Source of the DNA: Ruminococcaceae bacterium UBA6434
GTDB lineage: Bacteria > Bacillota > Clostridia > Oscillospirales > Acutalibacteraceae
Length of the DNA: 19,357 nucleotides
Reading direction: 5' to 3'
Assembly: GCA_002437245.1 (NCBI GenBank)
Contig: DJOQ01000045.1
Coordinates: forward strand, 1 to 19,357
The stretch's first letter is position 1. The number at the start of each line of letters is the position of its first letter. The notes below the pieces were generated by a model. The model did not search any database. It had not been told where the DNA came from and was given only the letters and a program-made list of their open reading frames with translations. Made by a program: the position numbers and the translations under genes. This document shows positions 1 through 7,428 of this stretch, in pieces.

Positions 1-92
1 CTGTTTCGTTATGCCTTTTTTTCGTCTTAAACTTTTTTCATCAGCCACTCTTTTTAGACTTGACTTTTAATAGTTAGTCTTTCGTTATTTAA

Positions 93-527
93 TCAGACGA
101 CGCCTTTTTGGAGCATTATATTTGCGTAAAGCGCCTTTTCGCTTGTGGCTATAACCGCATACACCGACTTTGTCTCTTCGTAAAATTTGAATCGCTCGAT
201 TTCGCCTATGGCGTTTTCTCCGCGCTCATCATATTTTTCGACTGTTTTTTTGTACACATCCCAAATGGGAGTCTGCGCATCGTCGCCGGGCATAACCTGC
301 ATAAGATTTACCGGTTTTTCGGTATAGGTGTCAAGCGGAAATACTTTAAGGACAGCGTCAAGTATCTCCGGCACGCCGTGACCGTCCATACGGATTATCT
401 GAGCGTTTTTGCCCATACTCATAACCGGGAAATTGCCGTCCGCGATAACGAGACGGTCGCTGTGGCCCATTTCACAGAGCACCTTTAAAAGCTCCGGAGA
501 AAGTATTTCCGGTATTCCTTTAAGCAA
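93..527 (-). CDS. fucU: L-fucose mutarotase (RbsD/FucU family)
   Basis: This 144-residue cytoplasmic protein should interconvert the alpha and beta anomers of L-fucose, feeding the isomerase encoded upstream in the same operon. The N-terminus MLKGIPEILSPELL followed by EMGHSDRLVIADGNFPV is the FucU signature, containing the conserved His and Asp of the anomerase site, and the length fits the family. The start is TTG at 527. It is supported by a GGAGGT ribosome binding site eight bases upstream, and no ATG gives a full-length protein. The gene overlaps the end of the sugar kinase gene by 8 bp, so the two are probably translationally coupled. An imperfect hairpin at 56-80 lies just downstream but lacks a T-run on this strand, so I do not call it a terminator. 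The operon may continue leftwards. Confidence 0.93.
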   Translation of the reverse strand: MLKGIPEILSPELLKVLCEMGHSDRLVIADGNFPVMSMGKNAQIIRMDGHGVPEILDAVLKVFPLDTYTEKPVNLMQVMPGDDAQTPIWDVYKKTVEKYDERGENAIGEIERFKFYEETKSVYAVIATSEKALYANIMLQKGVV

Positions 528-1998
528 GAGAAACTACCTCCTTAAAAATCTGATATTTCTTATTCCACACTTCGGGGTCAATTGGTGTAAAGCTTATGAC
601 CTTTTCAGAATTACTGATTATTCTGCGCGCGTCACGGAGCGTTTTTATTTTGCCCTCCGCCAAAAGCTGAAGCGCAATATTGCCGAGAACGGTTGCCTCG
701 GTAGGTCCAGCTGAAACATTTTTATTGCACGCCGACGCGGTAAACGATGAGAGAAGCTTATCCTTTGTGCCGCCGCCCACAATATATATTGTGTCGTATT
801 TTTTGCCGGTGCAGTACTCAATCTGCTCTGTGGCATAACGGTACTTCATGGCAAGGCTTTCATAAATACAGCGGAGAATTTCCCCCTTGTTTTCGGGAAC
901 ATACTGCCCTGTTCTGCGGCAATACGCCCTTATCCGCTCCGGAATATTTCCGGCGGCGACAAAATCGGGAGCGTCGGGGTCTATAAAGCAAGAAAACGGC
1001 TTCGCATTTCGGGCGAGAGCTTCCATCTCGACAAATGAAAGGCTGTCGCCCTCCTTTTGCCACTGACGGCGAGTCTCCTGTATAAGCCAAAGGCCGATAA
1101 TATTTTTAAGGAAAGACGCTTTTCCGCCGTATCCGCCCTCGTTTGTAACATTGCAGCGGAGCGTTTTTTCGTTTATGAGAGGCTCGGAGAGCTCTGTTCC
1201 GAGCAGCGACCACGTACCGCAACTGAGGAAGATGAAATCATCTTTTTCGGTGGGAACGGCTGCCATAGCGCACTGTGTATCGTGACCCGCAACCGCAGTA
1301 ACGGCGCACGGCTGTATCGACAGTTCCTCACATATTTTATCGGACAAGGTTCCCGCCGCGGAACCTGTTGGCACAATATCGCAGAAAATGCCCTCGGGAA
1401 GAGAAAGAGCGTCAATTACTCTCTTTGACCAGCAACGCTTTTCGGCATCAAGCAGCTGGGTTGTAGAAGCTATCGAATACTCGGTCGTTTTTTCACCGGT
1501 AAGAAAATAGCGGAAAAGGTCGGGCATTAAAAGCATTTTATCCGCCCGTGAAAGCAAATCGGGGCGCGCGAGCTTTAACGATAAAAGCTGAAATGCCGTG
1601 TTTATCTCCATAAACTGATTTCCCGTTATGTTATAAAGCTCCTCCTGTGAAATATAAGAAAAGGCTTTGTTTAACATACCGATATTTCTCTTATCGCGGT
1701 AATGCACGGGATTTTCAAGCAGTTTTCCGTCTTTGTCAAGCAGACCGAAATCGACGCCCCAAGTATCTATACCGATACTTTTTATATTATAGGGGCGCGA
1801 TTTTAAAAGCCCCTGCTTGATTTCGTGGAACAGCCTTAACACGTCCCAATACATAGTTCCGCCGACAAACACCGGGTCGTTAGGAAAGCGGTGTATTTCG
1901 GAAAGCTCTATTTTTTCGCCGTCAAACGAGCCGACTATTGCCCTGCCGCTTGACGCGCCGAAGTCAAAGGCGAGTGTGTTATATTTTTCGTTACTCAT
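520..1998 (-). CDS. Rhamnulokinase-family FGGY sugar kinase, probable L-fuculokinase
   Basis: This is a 492-residue carbohydrate kinase of the FGGY family. The sequence resembles rhamnulokinase (RhaB) more than classical E. coli FucK. It has the phosphate-binding motif FDFGASSGRAIVG (11-23), IDTWGVDFGLL (77-87), the probable catalytic Asp in AGHDTQ (D240), and SCGTWSLLGTEL (259-270). It lies between fucI (8-bp gap) and fucU (8-bp overlap). From this context I infer that it phosphorylates L-fuculose to L-fuculose 1-phosphate, though L-rhamnulose cannot be excluded because the two substrates are similar. ATG at 1998 is preceded by AAGGTG at suitable spacing. The family call is secure; the substrate is inference, so no gene symbol is assigned. 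Confidence 0.9.
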   Translation of the reverse strand: MSNEKYNTLAFDFGASSGRAIVGSFDGEKIELSEIHRFPNDPVFVGGTMYWDVLRLFHEIKQGLLKSRPYNIKSIGIDTWGVDFGLLDKDGKLLENPVHYRDKRNIGMLNKAFSYISQEELYNITGNQFMEINTAFQLLSLKLARPDLLSRADKMLLMPDLFRYFLTGEKTTEYSIASTTQLLDAEKRCWSKRVIDALSLPEGIFCDIVPTGSAAGTLSDKICEELSIQPCAVTAVAGHDTQCAMAAVPTEKDDFIFLSCGTWSLLGTELSEPLINEKTLRCNVTNEGGYGGKASFLKNIIGLWLIQETRRQWQKEGDSLSFVEMEALARNAKPFSCFIDPDAPDFVAAGNIPERIRAYCRRTGQYVPENKGEILRCIYESLAMKYRYATEQIEYCTGKKYDTIYIVGGGTKDKLLSSFTASACNKNVSAGPTEATVLGNIALQLLAEGKIKTLRDARRIISNSEKVISFTPIDPEVWNKKYQIFKEVVSLA

Positions 1999-2006
1999 CT
2001 TGCACC

Positions 2007-3800
2007 TTATTTATACATGGGGCCGAAATTCTTGCAGGCTCTGTAATCCTGACCCTCTTTATCCATTCCGAAAGCGTTCCATGCCGCCGGACGGAATATT
2101 TTTTCCTCGGGGACATTGTGCATACAAACCGGAATTCTGAGTATTGAGCACAGTGTTATAAGATCGGCACCGATATGGCCGTAGCATGACGCGCCGTGGT
2201 TGGCACCCCAATTATTCATAACGTCATAAGCCGATTTAAACGCACCCTTGCCGGTAAGACGCGGAGCAAACCAAGTGCACGGCCATGTATAGTCGGTGCG
2301 CTTCCAAAGCTTGTCGGAAACCTCGTCGGGAAGATTTACGGTATAGCCCTCGCATATCTGCATAACCGGACCGAGACCCTTTACGAGATTCAGGCGGCAC
2401 ATGGTTACGGGCATTTCGCTTCTTGTTAAAAATCTTGAAGAGAAGCCGCCGCCGCGGAAATATCCGAGATCCGCCGCATTCCATGTTGTGGCGTCGGTGC
2501 AGGCTTTAATATCCTTATCGGTCATTTCCCAGAACGGTTTTACAATGCCGTTTCCGTTTTCGTCCTTAACTTCGCCGCAGAAATCGAGAGCGGACGCACC
2601 CGAATTTATCAGATGCAAAAATCCTTTTGACTCCTTTGCCACGCCCTCAAGCTCATAGCCCGTAGCTTTTTTGACCGCCTCGGGGCTCCAATATGTACGG
2701 ACGTCGGAGAAGAGCTGCGCGGTATTTGTAAGCAGTTTTCCGAAAAGCATTGAAACGCCGTTCAATGTATCGTTTTCGGTTGCGAGAACATAGGTTTCAC
2801 GAGCGCCGTTCCAATCGAACGATGTATTTAAGAGCGCTTCGGGGAAATCGCAGTTCGGGTAAAAATCCGTCCACTGTCTCTGACCCTGGAAGCCGCCGCA
2901 GATTGCATTGTGACCTACTTTTTCCTCTTCGGCGCCGTCGGGGAGATTTTCGTTGCCGTTATAGAGGTCTTTTATTATACACATCATCTTAACGACAAAT
3001 TCCCAAGCTTCTTCTTTTTCCTTGTCGGACTTTTTAAACCAGTCGGGGTTCTTATCAAAGCCCTCTTTGCAATTTTCTTTTGTCCATTTGAGAGCTTTTT
3101 TAAACTCTGCCTCGTCATATATGCCCTCGGTCATTCGGCGGATTATCTCCACCTCGTCTACCGACTCAACGCGCATACCGAGATACTCCTCAAAGAAATC
3201 GGGATTTATTATAGAGCCGGCTATGCCCATTGTTATGGAGCCTATCTGAAGATATGATTTTCCGCGCATTGTTGCCGCGGCAACCGCCGCTCTGCCGAAA
3301 CGCAGAAGCTTTTCTTTAACATCGTCGGGAATTTCGGTAGCGTCCGCCTCCTGTACGTCTCTGCCGTAGATACCGAACGCAGGAAGTCCTTTTTGAGCGT
3401 GTGAAGCGAGCACGGAAGCCAAATAAACCGCACCCGGTCTTTCCGTTCCGTTAAATCCCCAAACGCCTTTTATGGTATTCGGGTCCATATCCATAGTCTC
3501 GCTGCCGTAGCACCAGCACGGAGTAACGGTAAGAGTTATGTCAACTCCCGCTTTTTTAAACTTATCCTGACAAGCCGCCGCCTCGGCAACTCTGCCTATG
3601 GTTGTGTCGGCAATTACCACCTTTACCGGCTCACCGTTTGTGTAGCGGAGATTTTCCGTGAAAAGTTTTGCCGCGGAAACAGCCATATTCATGGTCTGCT
3701 CCTCAAGTGACTCACGCACCTTTAAAGGTCCGCGTCTGCCGTCGATTGTCGGACGGATACCTATAACCGGATAATCGCCTATAAGTCTTGATTTACTCAT
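2007..3800 (-). CDS. fucI: L-fucose isomerase
   Basis: This enzyme converts L-fucose to L-fuculose in the cytoplasm using a divalent metal (Mn2+ in known homologues). The 597-residue length is close to E. coli FucI (591). Residues matching the known metal ligands are present: Glu in VLATENDTLNG (E342), Asp in FSDVRTYW (D366) and His in NWGANHGASCYGHIG (H535). Their offsets from the E. coli positions (337, 361, 528) are consistent. I chose ATG at 3800 because GGGAGGAAATT lies immediately upstream and MSKSRLIGDYPVIGIRPTIDGR is a typical FucI N-terminus. An in-frame start nine codons earlier would place the ribosome binding site inside the gene. It is the first gene of the fuc operon and is transcribed away from the AraC-type regulator. 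Confidence 0.97.
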   Translation of the reverse strand: MSKSRLIGDYPVIGIRPTIDGRRGPLKVRESLEEQTMNMAVSAAKLFTENLRYTNGEPVKVVIADTTIGRVAEAAACQDKFKKAGVDITLTVTPCWCYGSETMDMDPNTIKGVWGFNGTERPGAVYLASVLASHAQKGLPAFGIYGRDVQEADATEIPDDVKEKLLRFGRAAVAAATMRGKSYLQIGSITMGIAGSIINPDFFEEYLGMRVESVDEVEIIRRMTEGIYDEAEFKKALKWTKENCKEGFDKNPDWFKKSDKEKEEAWEFVVKMMCIIKDLYNGNENLPDGAEEEKVGHNAICGGFQGQRQWTDFYPNCDFPEALLNTSFDWNGARETYVLATENDTLNGVSMLFGKLLTNTAQLFSDVRTYWSPEAVKKATGYELEGVAKESKGFLHLINSGASALDFCGEVKDENGNGIVKPFWEMTDKDIKACTDATTWNAADLGYFRGGGFSSRFLTRSEMPVTMCRLNLVKGLGPVMQICEGYTVNLPDEVSDKLWKRTDYTWPCTWFAPRLTGKGAFKSAYDVMNNWGANHGASCYGHIGADLITLCSILRIPVCMHNVPEEKIFRPAAWNAFGMDKEGQDYRACKNFGPMYK

Positions 3801-3928
3801 AATTTCCTCCCGTTTATAAAAAATCAATATATTTTTTTAATATATTTTTAATTATAATGTTGTCTTTATATAAATTCTTGTAGTATAATAAATAAAAAAT
3901 ATAACAATTTTCACTTTTGAGGTAAATT
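3801..3928. promoter_or_regulatory. Divergent control region between fucI and the AraC-type regulator
   Basis: This 128-bp, very AT-rich gap holds the start signals of both divergent units. For fucI on the minus strand there is a TATAAT -10 candidate (plus-strand ATTATA at 3851-3856), but nothing resembling TTGACA about 17 bp further upstream. That pattern is common at promoters needing an AraC-type activator. The binding site of the activator cannot be identified by eye because the region is almost all A/T. Confidence 0.45.
3860..3889 (+). promoter_or_regulatory. Sigma-A-type promoter of the AraC-family regulator gene
   Basis: The -35 is TTGTCT (3860-3865) and the -10 is a perfect TATAAT (3884-3889), separated by 18 bp. 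The gene start follows about 40 bp downstream, with a GAGGT ribosome binding site. Confidence 0.6.
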
Positions 3929-4786
3929 ATGAATTTCGGTGAGTTTCAGGAAAAAAAATCGCGCGGCACTTTCGACTTTCCCATAGAGCTGCATCACGTT
4001 ACAAAAGAGCATCCGCGCTATCAAATGCCTTTTCATTGGCATATGGATTACGAGCTTATAAGAGTTTTAAAGGGCAGCCTTATTCTGTCGCTCAACGAGG
4101 AAACCTTGAACCTCACCGAAAACAGCGGCGTAGTGCTTGTGTGCGACGGAGTATTGCACGGCGGAATGCCCGTTGACTGCGTTTACGAATGTCTCGACTT
4201 TGACTTAAACGAATTTCTGCGCGGCTGTTCCGCGGGCAAAAAGGATATAGACGATGTGCAGAGCCATCGCGTGATTCTCGATGATTTTTTCGCTGCGGAC
4301 AGCGAAGAATACAAAACCGCAAACAGGCTGTTTGACACCTTTATAAAAGAGAAAAAAGGTTATGAATTTATAATACAGGGGCTTTTATTTGAGCTTATGG
4401 GGCAAATGCTCGGCAATCACCGATATAAGGTCAGCGACGATGAGACGTATAAAAGCCTTAAAAGAATACGGCAATTAAAAAGTTCGCTGAAAATAATACG
4501 CGAGGAGTATATGAATCAGCTCACCCTCGGCGACCTTGCGAACGCCGCCGATATGTCGCCCAAATATTTTTGCAGATTTTTTTCGGAGATGACGGGCAAA
4601 ACGCCGATTGAATACCTGAATTATTACAGGATAGAGTGTGCGTCGGAACAGCTTTTATACACGGATGATCTCGTTACCGACATAGCCCTCAACTGCGGAT
4701 ATAACGACCTCAGTTATTTTGTGAAAACATTTAAGAAATATAAAGGTCAAACTCCCAAGCAATTCAGAAAGTCAAAACAGGTATAA
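3929..4786 (+). CDS. AraC-family transcriptional regulator of fucose utilisation
   Basis: This is a 285-residue one-component regulator. The N-terminal half (about residues 15-110) looks like a cupin sugar-sensing domain, including HHVTKEHPRYQMPFHWHMDY. The C-terminal hundred residues form the double helix-turn-helix of AraC/XylS proteins. The first helix pair is in LTLGDLANAADMSPKYFCRF and the second in VTDIALNCGYNDLSYFVKTF, followed by the family ending KYKGQTPKQFRKS. It is transcribed divergently from fucI, so I infer that it activates the fuc operon in response to L-fucose or an intermediate. The ATG at 3929 has GAGGT six bases upstream. The effector is not deducible from sequence. Confidence 0.92.
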   Translation: MNFGEFQEKKSRGTFDFPIELHHVTKEHPRYQMPFHWHMDYELIRVLKGSLILSLNEETLNLTENSGVVLVCDGVLHGGMPVDCVYECLDFDLNEFLRGCSAGKKDIDDVQSHRVILDDFFAADSEEYKTANRLFDTFIKEKKGYEFIIQGLLFELMGQMLGNHRYKVSDDETYKSLKRIRQLKSSLKIIREEYMNQLTLGDLANAADMSPKYFCRFFSEMTGKTPIEYLNYYRIECASEQLLYTDDLVTDIALNCGYNDLSYFVKTFKKYKGQTPKQFRKSKQV

Positions 4787-4822
4787 AAAACGCGGGCGCC
4801 GATACGGGCGCCCGCAATCTTT
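4785..4822. terminator. Bidirectional intrinsic terminator
   Basis: A perfect 9-bp GC-rich stem, GCGGGCGCC (4792-4800) with GGCGCCCGC (4807-4815), encloses the loop GATACG. Six As precede it, giving a T-run for the leftward ger-side transcript, and AATCTTTTG follows it for the rightward AraC-gene transcript. It sits between the two convergent stop codons and should end both transcripts, more strongly the leftward one. Confidence 0.9.
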
Positions 4823-4827
4823 TGTTG

Positions 4828-5130
4828 TCATATCATACCGTATTTTTTCAAATCCACTCTGCCGTTTTCATCAACCTCCACGCCCTCTGCGCGGAGAAGC
4901 TTTATCTGCTCGTTTTCGCCGCCGAAAGCAAACGCCTTCGAAACTTCGCCGAACCTGTTTACGACGCGGTAACAGCGCACATTTTCGGGGTCGGGATTTA
5001 CATGAAGAGCGTATCCGACTACTCGCGACCAGCGCGGATTGCCGGCAAGAAGCGCAATCTGCCCGTAGGTTGCCACTTTGCCGTACGGGATTTTCTTTAC
5101 TTGCTCATATATTTTATCAAAAGTACTCAT
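4828..5130 (-). CDS. MGMT/alkyltransferase-like DNA-binding protein with altered active site (RCYR)
   Basis: This 100-residue protein consists only of the DNA-binding and active-site domain of O6-alkylguanine-DNA alkyltransferases, like small Clostridial MGMT-family and Atl proteins. Residues 13-26 (KIPYGKVATYGQIA) carry the conserved Tyr (Y22), and SRVVGYAL (35-42) carries the Arg finger that replaces a flipped base. The usual acceptor motif PCHRV reads RCYRV here (52-56). The alkyl-accepting Cys53 is kept but Pro becomes Arg and the catalytic-network His becomes Tyr, so transfer chemistry may be impaired or different. The gene starts 31 bp after gerC on the same strand and precedes a strong terminator, so it is probably the last gene of the germination operon. 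No good ribosome binding site is seen right before the ATG. Confidence 0.85.
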   Translation of the reverse strand: MSTFDKIYEQVKKIPYGKVATYGQIALLAGNPRWSRVVGYALHVNPDPENVRCYRVVNRFGEVSKAFAFGGENEQIKLLRAEGVEVDENGRVDLKKYGMI

Positions 5131-5161
5131 AATTTTATTTTACTGTTGTTTCCTTACTCTG

Positions 5162-6343
5162 TCAACTGTGCGGAACCATATTTTCGTCTCCGGCACGGCG
5201 AAGCTTTACGGTCACGGTTATACTGTATTGCGCTTTTTGCAGGGCGCTCTGCCAATCACCCGATTCGGCTTTATAATATTCTGCGTCCGCCCTTTTTACC
5301 CTCTTGTCAAATCCGAACGGGTCTTTGTTAAATTCTGTAAAGCATTTTTTTATGGTTTCGTCAATGTTCTTTCGGACGGCTTTTTCGGAGGCGGTTTTTA
5401 TATTTTCGGCAACCTCGGGAGTGAACGTCTCGTTCATAATTTTTGACGTCTCGGTACAATCCGCAACACAGCTGACAAAAATATCAAAATTCGGGCGCCC
5501 GTTGACCACGGACGTTTTTATTTTTGTTTTGGACTTTGTCAACACCACGCCGACACGCGTTCCGTCGTCGAGCACCGCCGTAAGCGACCCCTTGCCGAAG
5601 TCCTTACACAGCATCAAAAGCGCCGGGATATTATCCTGCGGCAAAACATTTTCCATCTTATCTCCGTTAAACAGCGCCGCTCCCCTGACAACCGGTTCGG
5701 CGTCGTTTTTTTGACTGTCCTCGCCCTCACCGTCGTTTTTGTCCTTTTGCTCCATTGCAATTATCGGAAGAAACGCCGAAGCCGTCTTATCGGTTACTCC
5801 GTTCACAAACTGATAAAAGGCTCTCTCTGCCGTTACGGAGTTATACTTTGACGAGGAAAGCACATTTGACAGCTCCTTTGCCGGAATGACCCACTGTCCC
5901 ATTTCGGCGCACAATACCTGCTGCGCGGTATCTTCCGCCACGGCGACATAGACGGTAGCGCGGTTATCGGAATTTCGCACAAAATAGTCGAGCGTTTCGC
6001 CGACGCCTGCCTTTGCCGCCTCATTTCCGAAAATAATAACACGGTTCTGCGACATCATCGGCAGCTTGCCGAGAGACTTTGATATACTCTGAATTGCAGA
6101 TGAAATGTTTTGCGAATCTATTGTCATATTCTTGACTATATCGTCGGGCGGACCGCCGTTATTCGGATTGCTTGACTGGTCGGTATTTAAGAACTGCACG
6201 GTCACGCGCACTCCGATATCGCAATAGTCTATCCCTATCGCCTCCACAATTATGCGGTTTTTAAGCTCAAGGTCTGTCGAAGCACACGAAGAAAATGTGA
6301 ATATCACAACAACCGTCAAAAACAGAGCGGCAATTTTTTTCAT
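5162..6343 (-). CDS. gerC: Ger(x)C-family spore germination lipoprotein
   Basis: This is a 393-residue lipoprotein subunit of a GerA-type nutrient germinant receptor in the spore inner membrane. The N-terminus is a lipoprotein signal: MKK, a hydrophobic stretch, then FSSC with the probable lipidated Cys20. NRIIVEAIGIDY follows, typical of the mature N-terminus of Ger(x)C proteins. The length matches the family. Its ATG overlaps the gerB stop in an ATGA arrangement, showing tight coupling. It completes the canonical A-B-C trio. Which nutrient the receptor senses cannot be read from the sequence, so the symbol marks the subunit class, not a specific receptor. Confidence 0.94.
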   Translation of the reverse strand: MKKIAALFLTVVVIFTFSSCASTDLELKNRIIVEAIGIDYCDIGVRVTVQFLNTDQSSNPNNGGPPDDIVKNMTIDSQNISSAIQSISKSLGKLPMMSQNRVIIFGNEAAKAGVGETLDYFVRNSDNRATVYVAVAEDTAQQVLCAEMGQWVIPAKELSNVLSSSKYNSVTAERAFYQFVNGVTDKTASAFLPIIAMEQKDKNDGEGEDSQKNDAEPVVRGAALFNGDKMENVLPQDNIPALLMLCKDFGKGSLTAVLDDGTRVGVVLTKSKTKIKTSVVNGRPNFDIFVSCVADCTETSKIMNETFTPEVAENIKTASEKAVRKNIDETIKKCFTEFNKDPFGFDKRVKRADAEYYKAESGDWQSALQKAQYSITVTVKLRRAGDENMVPHS

Positions 6344-7425
6344 ATTTTGCGTTGTTCCTTTCTTTTAAATTTGCCGAGAACGAACGTCAAAAGCGGTATA
6401 AATACCACAACAGTAAGAAACAGCACGCTCCTTACGTCGCTGCTTGTGGAAATAAAAAATCCCGTCACATTTTTTGAAACTGAAAGCTGCAATATTACGG
6501 CAGCCACTCCGAAAGCAAAAATATATATCTTTTTGTAATTCACCGAAAACGTGCGGCAGGCTATATACGACGAAAGATAGAGCATAAAGCTGATTTTGAT
6601 AAAGGCGGAGAGTATCCAAACACCCGTGAGTATTACATCTATGCGCTGAAAAACGCTGAATTCGGACAATACGGCTATGGACTGTATAGGGAAAAGCTGC
6701 GTCATGGCATAATCTCCGAGACCTGAAAAGACGAAGAAAAACACAATTTCCAAAAACGCCGTCAGCGTAAAGAACCAAACAAAAAAGCCCCTCTTTTTGT
6801 TTCCGCTCACCCTCGGCAGAAGTACTGCCGCAGCGGCAGGCTCAATAGTTCTTGCCGCCATAGTCCAGCCTGCCGAGATCACCTCTTTCGGTCCGTCATA
6901 AAAAAGCGGTGAGAAGTTATTTAAGTCGAGCTTTGAGAGCATTGTTACAATTATAAAAATAAATGAAACCGAAAATACAAAAAGCGAAACGGCGCCGGCT
7001 CTTCCGAGCGCCTCAAGCCCGAGATATGCGGCGTAGCAGGCAAGAAGCACCGAAAGCACCACAAACACCTTGGTATCCGTCTCGTGGAAAATTACCGTTC
7101 CCGAAAACAGGTCGAGCCTCGAAAGAGTTGAAAATGCATAAAAGAAAAACAACAGCATATAAAAGACGGATATTATCTTTGAATAAAGCGGCGAAACCTC
7201 ATACGCTATGTCGAGAACGCTGCGGTTATCGTTGTTTTTGTATATCAGCAGCAGCGGCAGGCACGAAAACAGTACTATCACCATACCGATAATTCCTGCG
7301 GCAAGATAGTCGGAAGAGCTGAGACCCGCATTATATATCGGCGAATATGTGAGCACGGATATAAACCTTGACAAAAGCAGCAGCGAAAAAAACTGTCCCG
7401 AACTTATTTTTGCTTTAAGATTCAT
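6340..7425 (-). CDS. gerB: GerAB/endospore germination permease
   Basis: This 361-residue polytopic membrane protein belongs to the APC-superfamily GerAB permeases and has about ten hydrophobic segments along its length. In B. subtilis the B subunit binds the amino-acid germinant. Family features include the N-terminal ISSGQFFSLLLLSRFIS and a segment around WTMAARTIEPAAAAVLLP. The gene starts 3 bp after the gerA stop, with AGAGG upstream, and overlaps gerC by 4 bp, so the three subunits are co-translated. Family assignment is secure; the ligand is unknown. Confidence 0.94.
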   Translation of the reverse strand: MNLKAKISSGQFFSLLLLSRFISVLTYSPIYNAGLSSSDYLAAGIIGMVIVLFSCLPLLLIYKNNDNRSVLDIAYEVSPLYSKIISVFYMLLFFFYAFSTLSRLDLFSGTVIFHETDTKVFVVLSVLLACYAAYLGLEALGRAGAVSLFVFSVSFIFIIVTMLSKLDLNNFSPLFYDGPKEVISAGWTMAARTIEPAAAAVLLPRVSGNKKRGFFVWFFTLTAFLEIVFFFVFSGLGDYAMTQLFPIQSIAVLSEFSVFQRIDVILTGVWILSAFIKISFMLYLSSYIACRTFSVNYKKIYIFAFGVAAVILQLSVSKNVTGFFISTSSDVRSVLFLTVVVFIPLLTFVLGKFKRKEQRKI

Positions 7426-7428
7426 ATA

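Noticed and set aside
56..80. Imperfect hairpin AGACT...AGTCT just after fucU
   Set aside because: The stem is short and interrupted, and no T-run follows on the fucU strand, so it is not supported as a terminator.
3801..3827. Upstream extension of fucI by nine codons
   Set aside because: The GGGAGGAAATT ribosome binding site would lie inside the coding region, and the extra residues do not resemble FucI.
4822..5331. 169-codon open frame on the plus strand
   Set aside because: It is antisense to the MGMT-like gene and the end of gerC, with no ribosome binding site.
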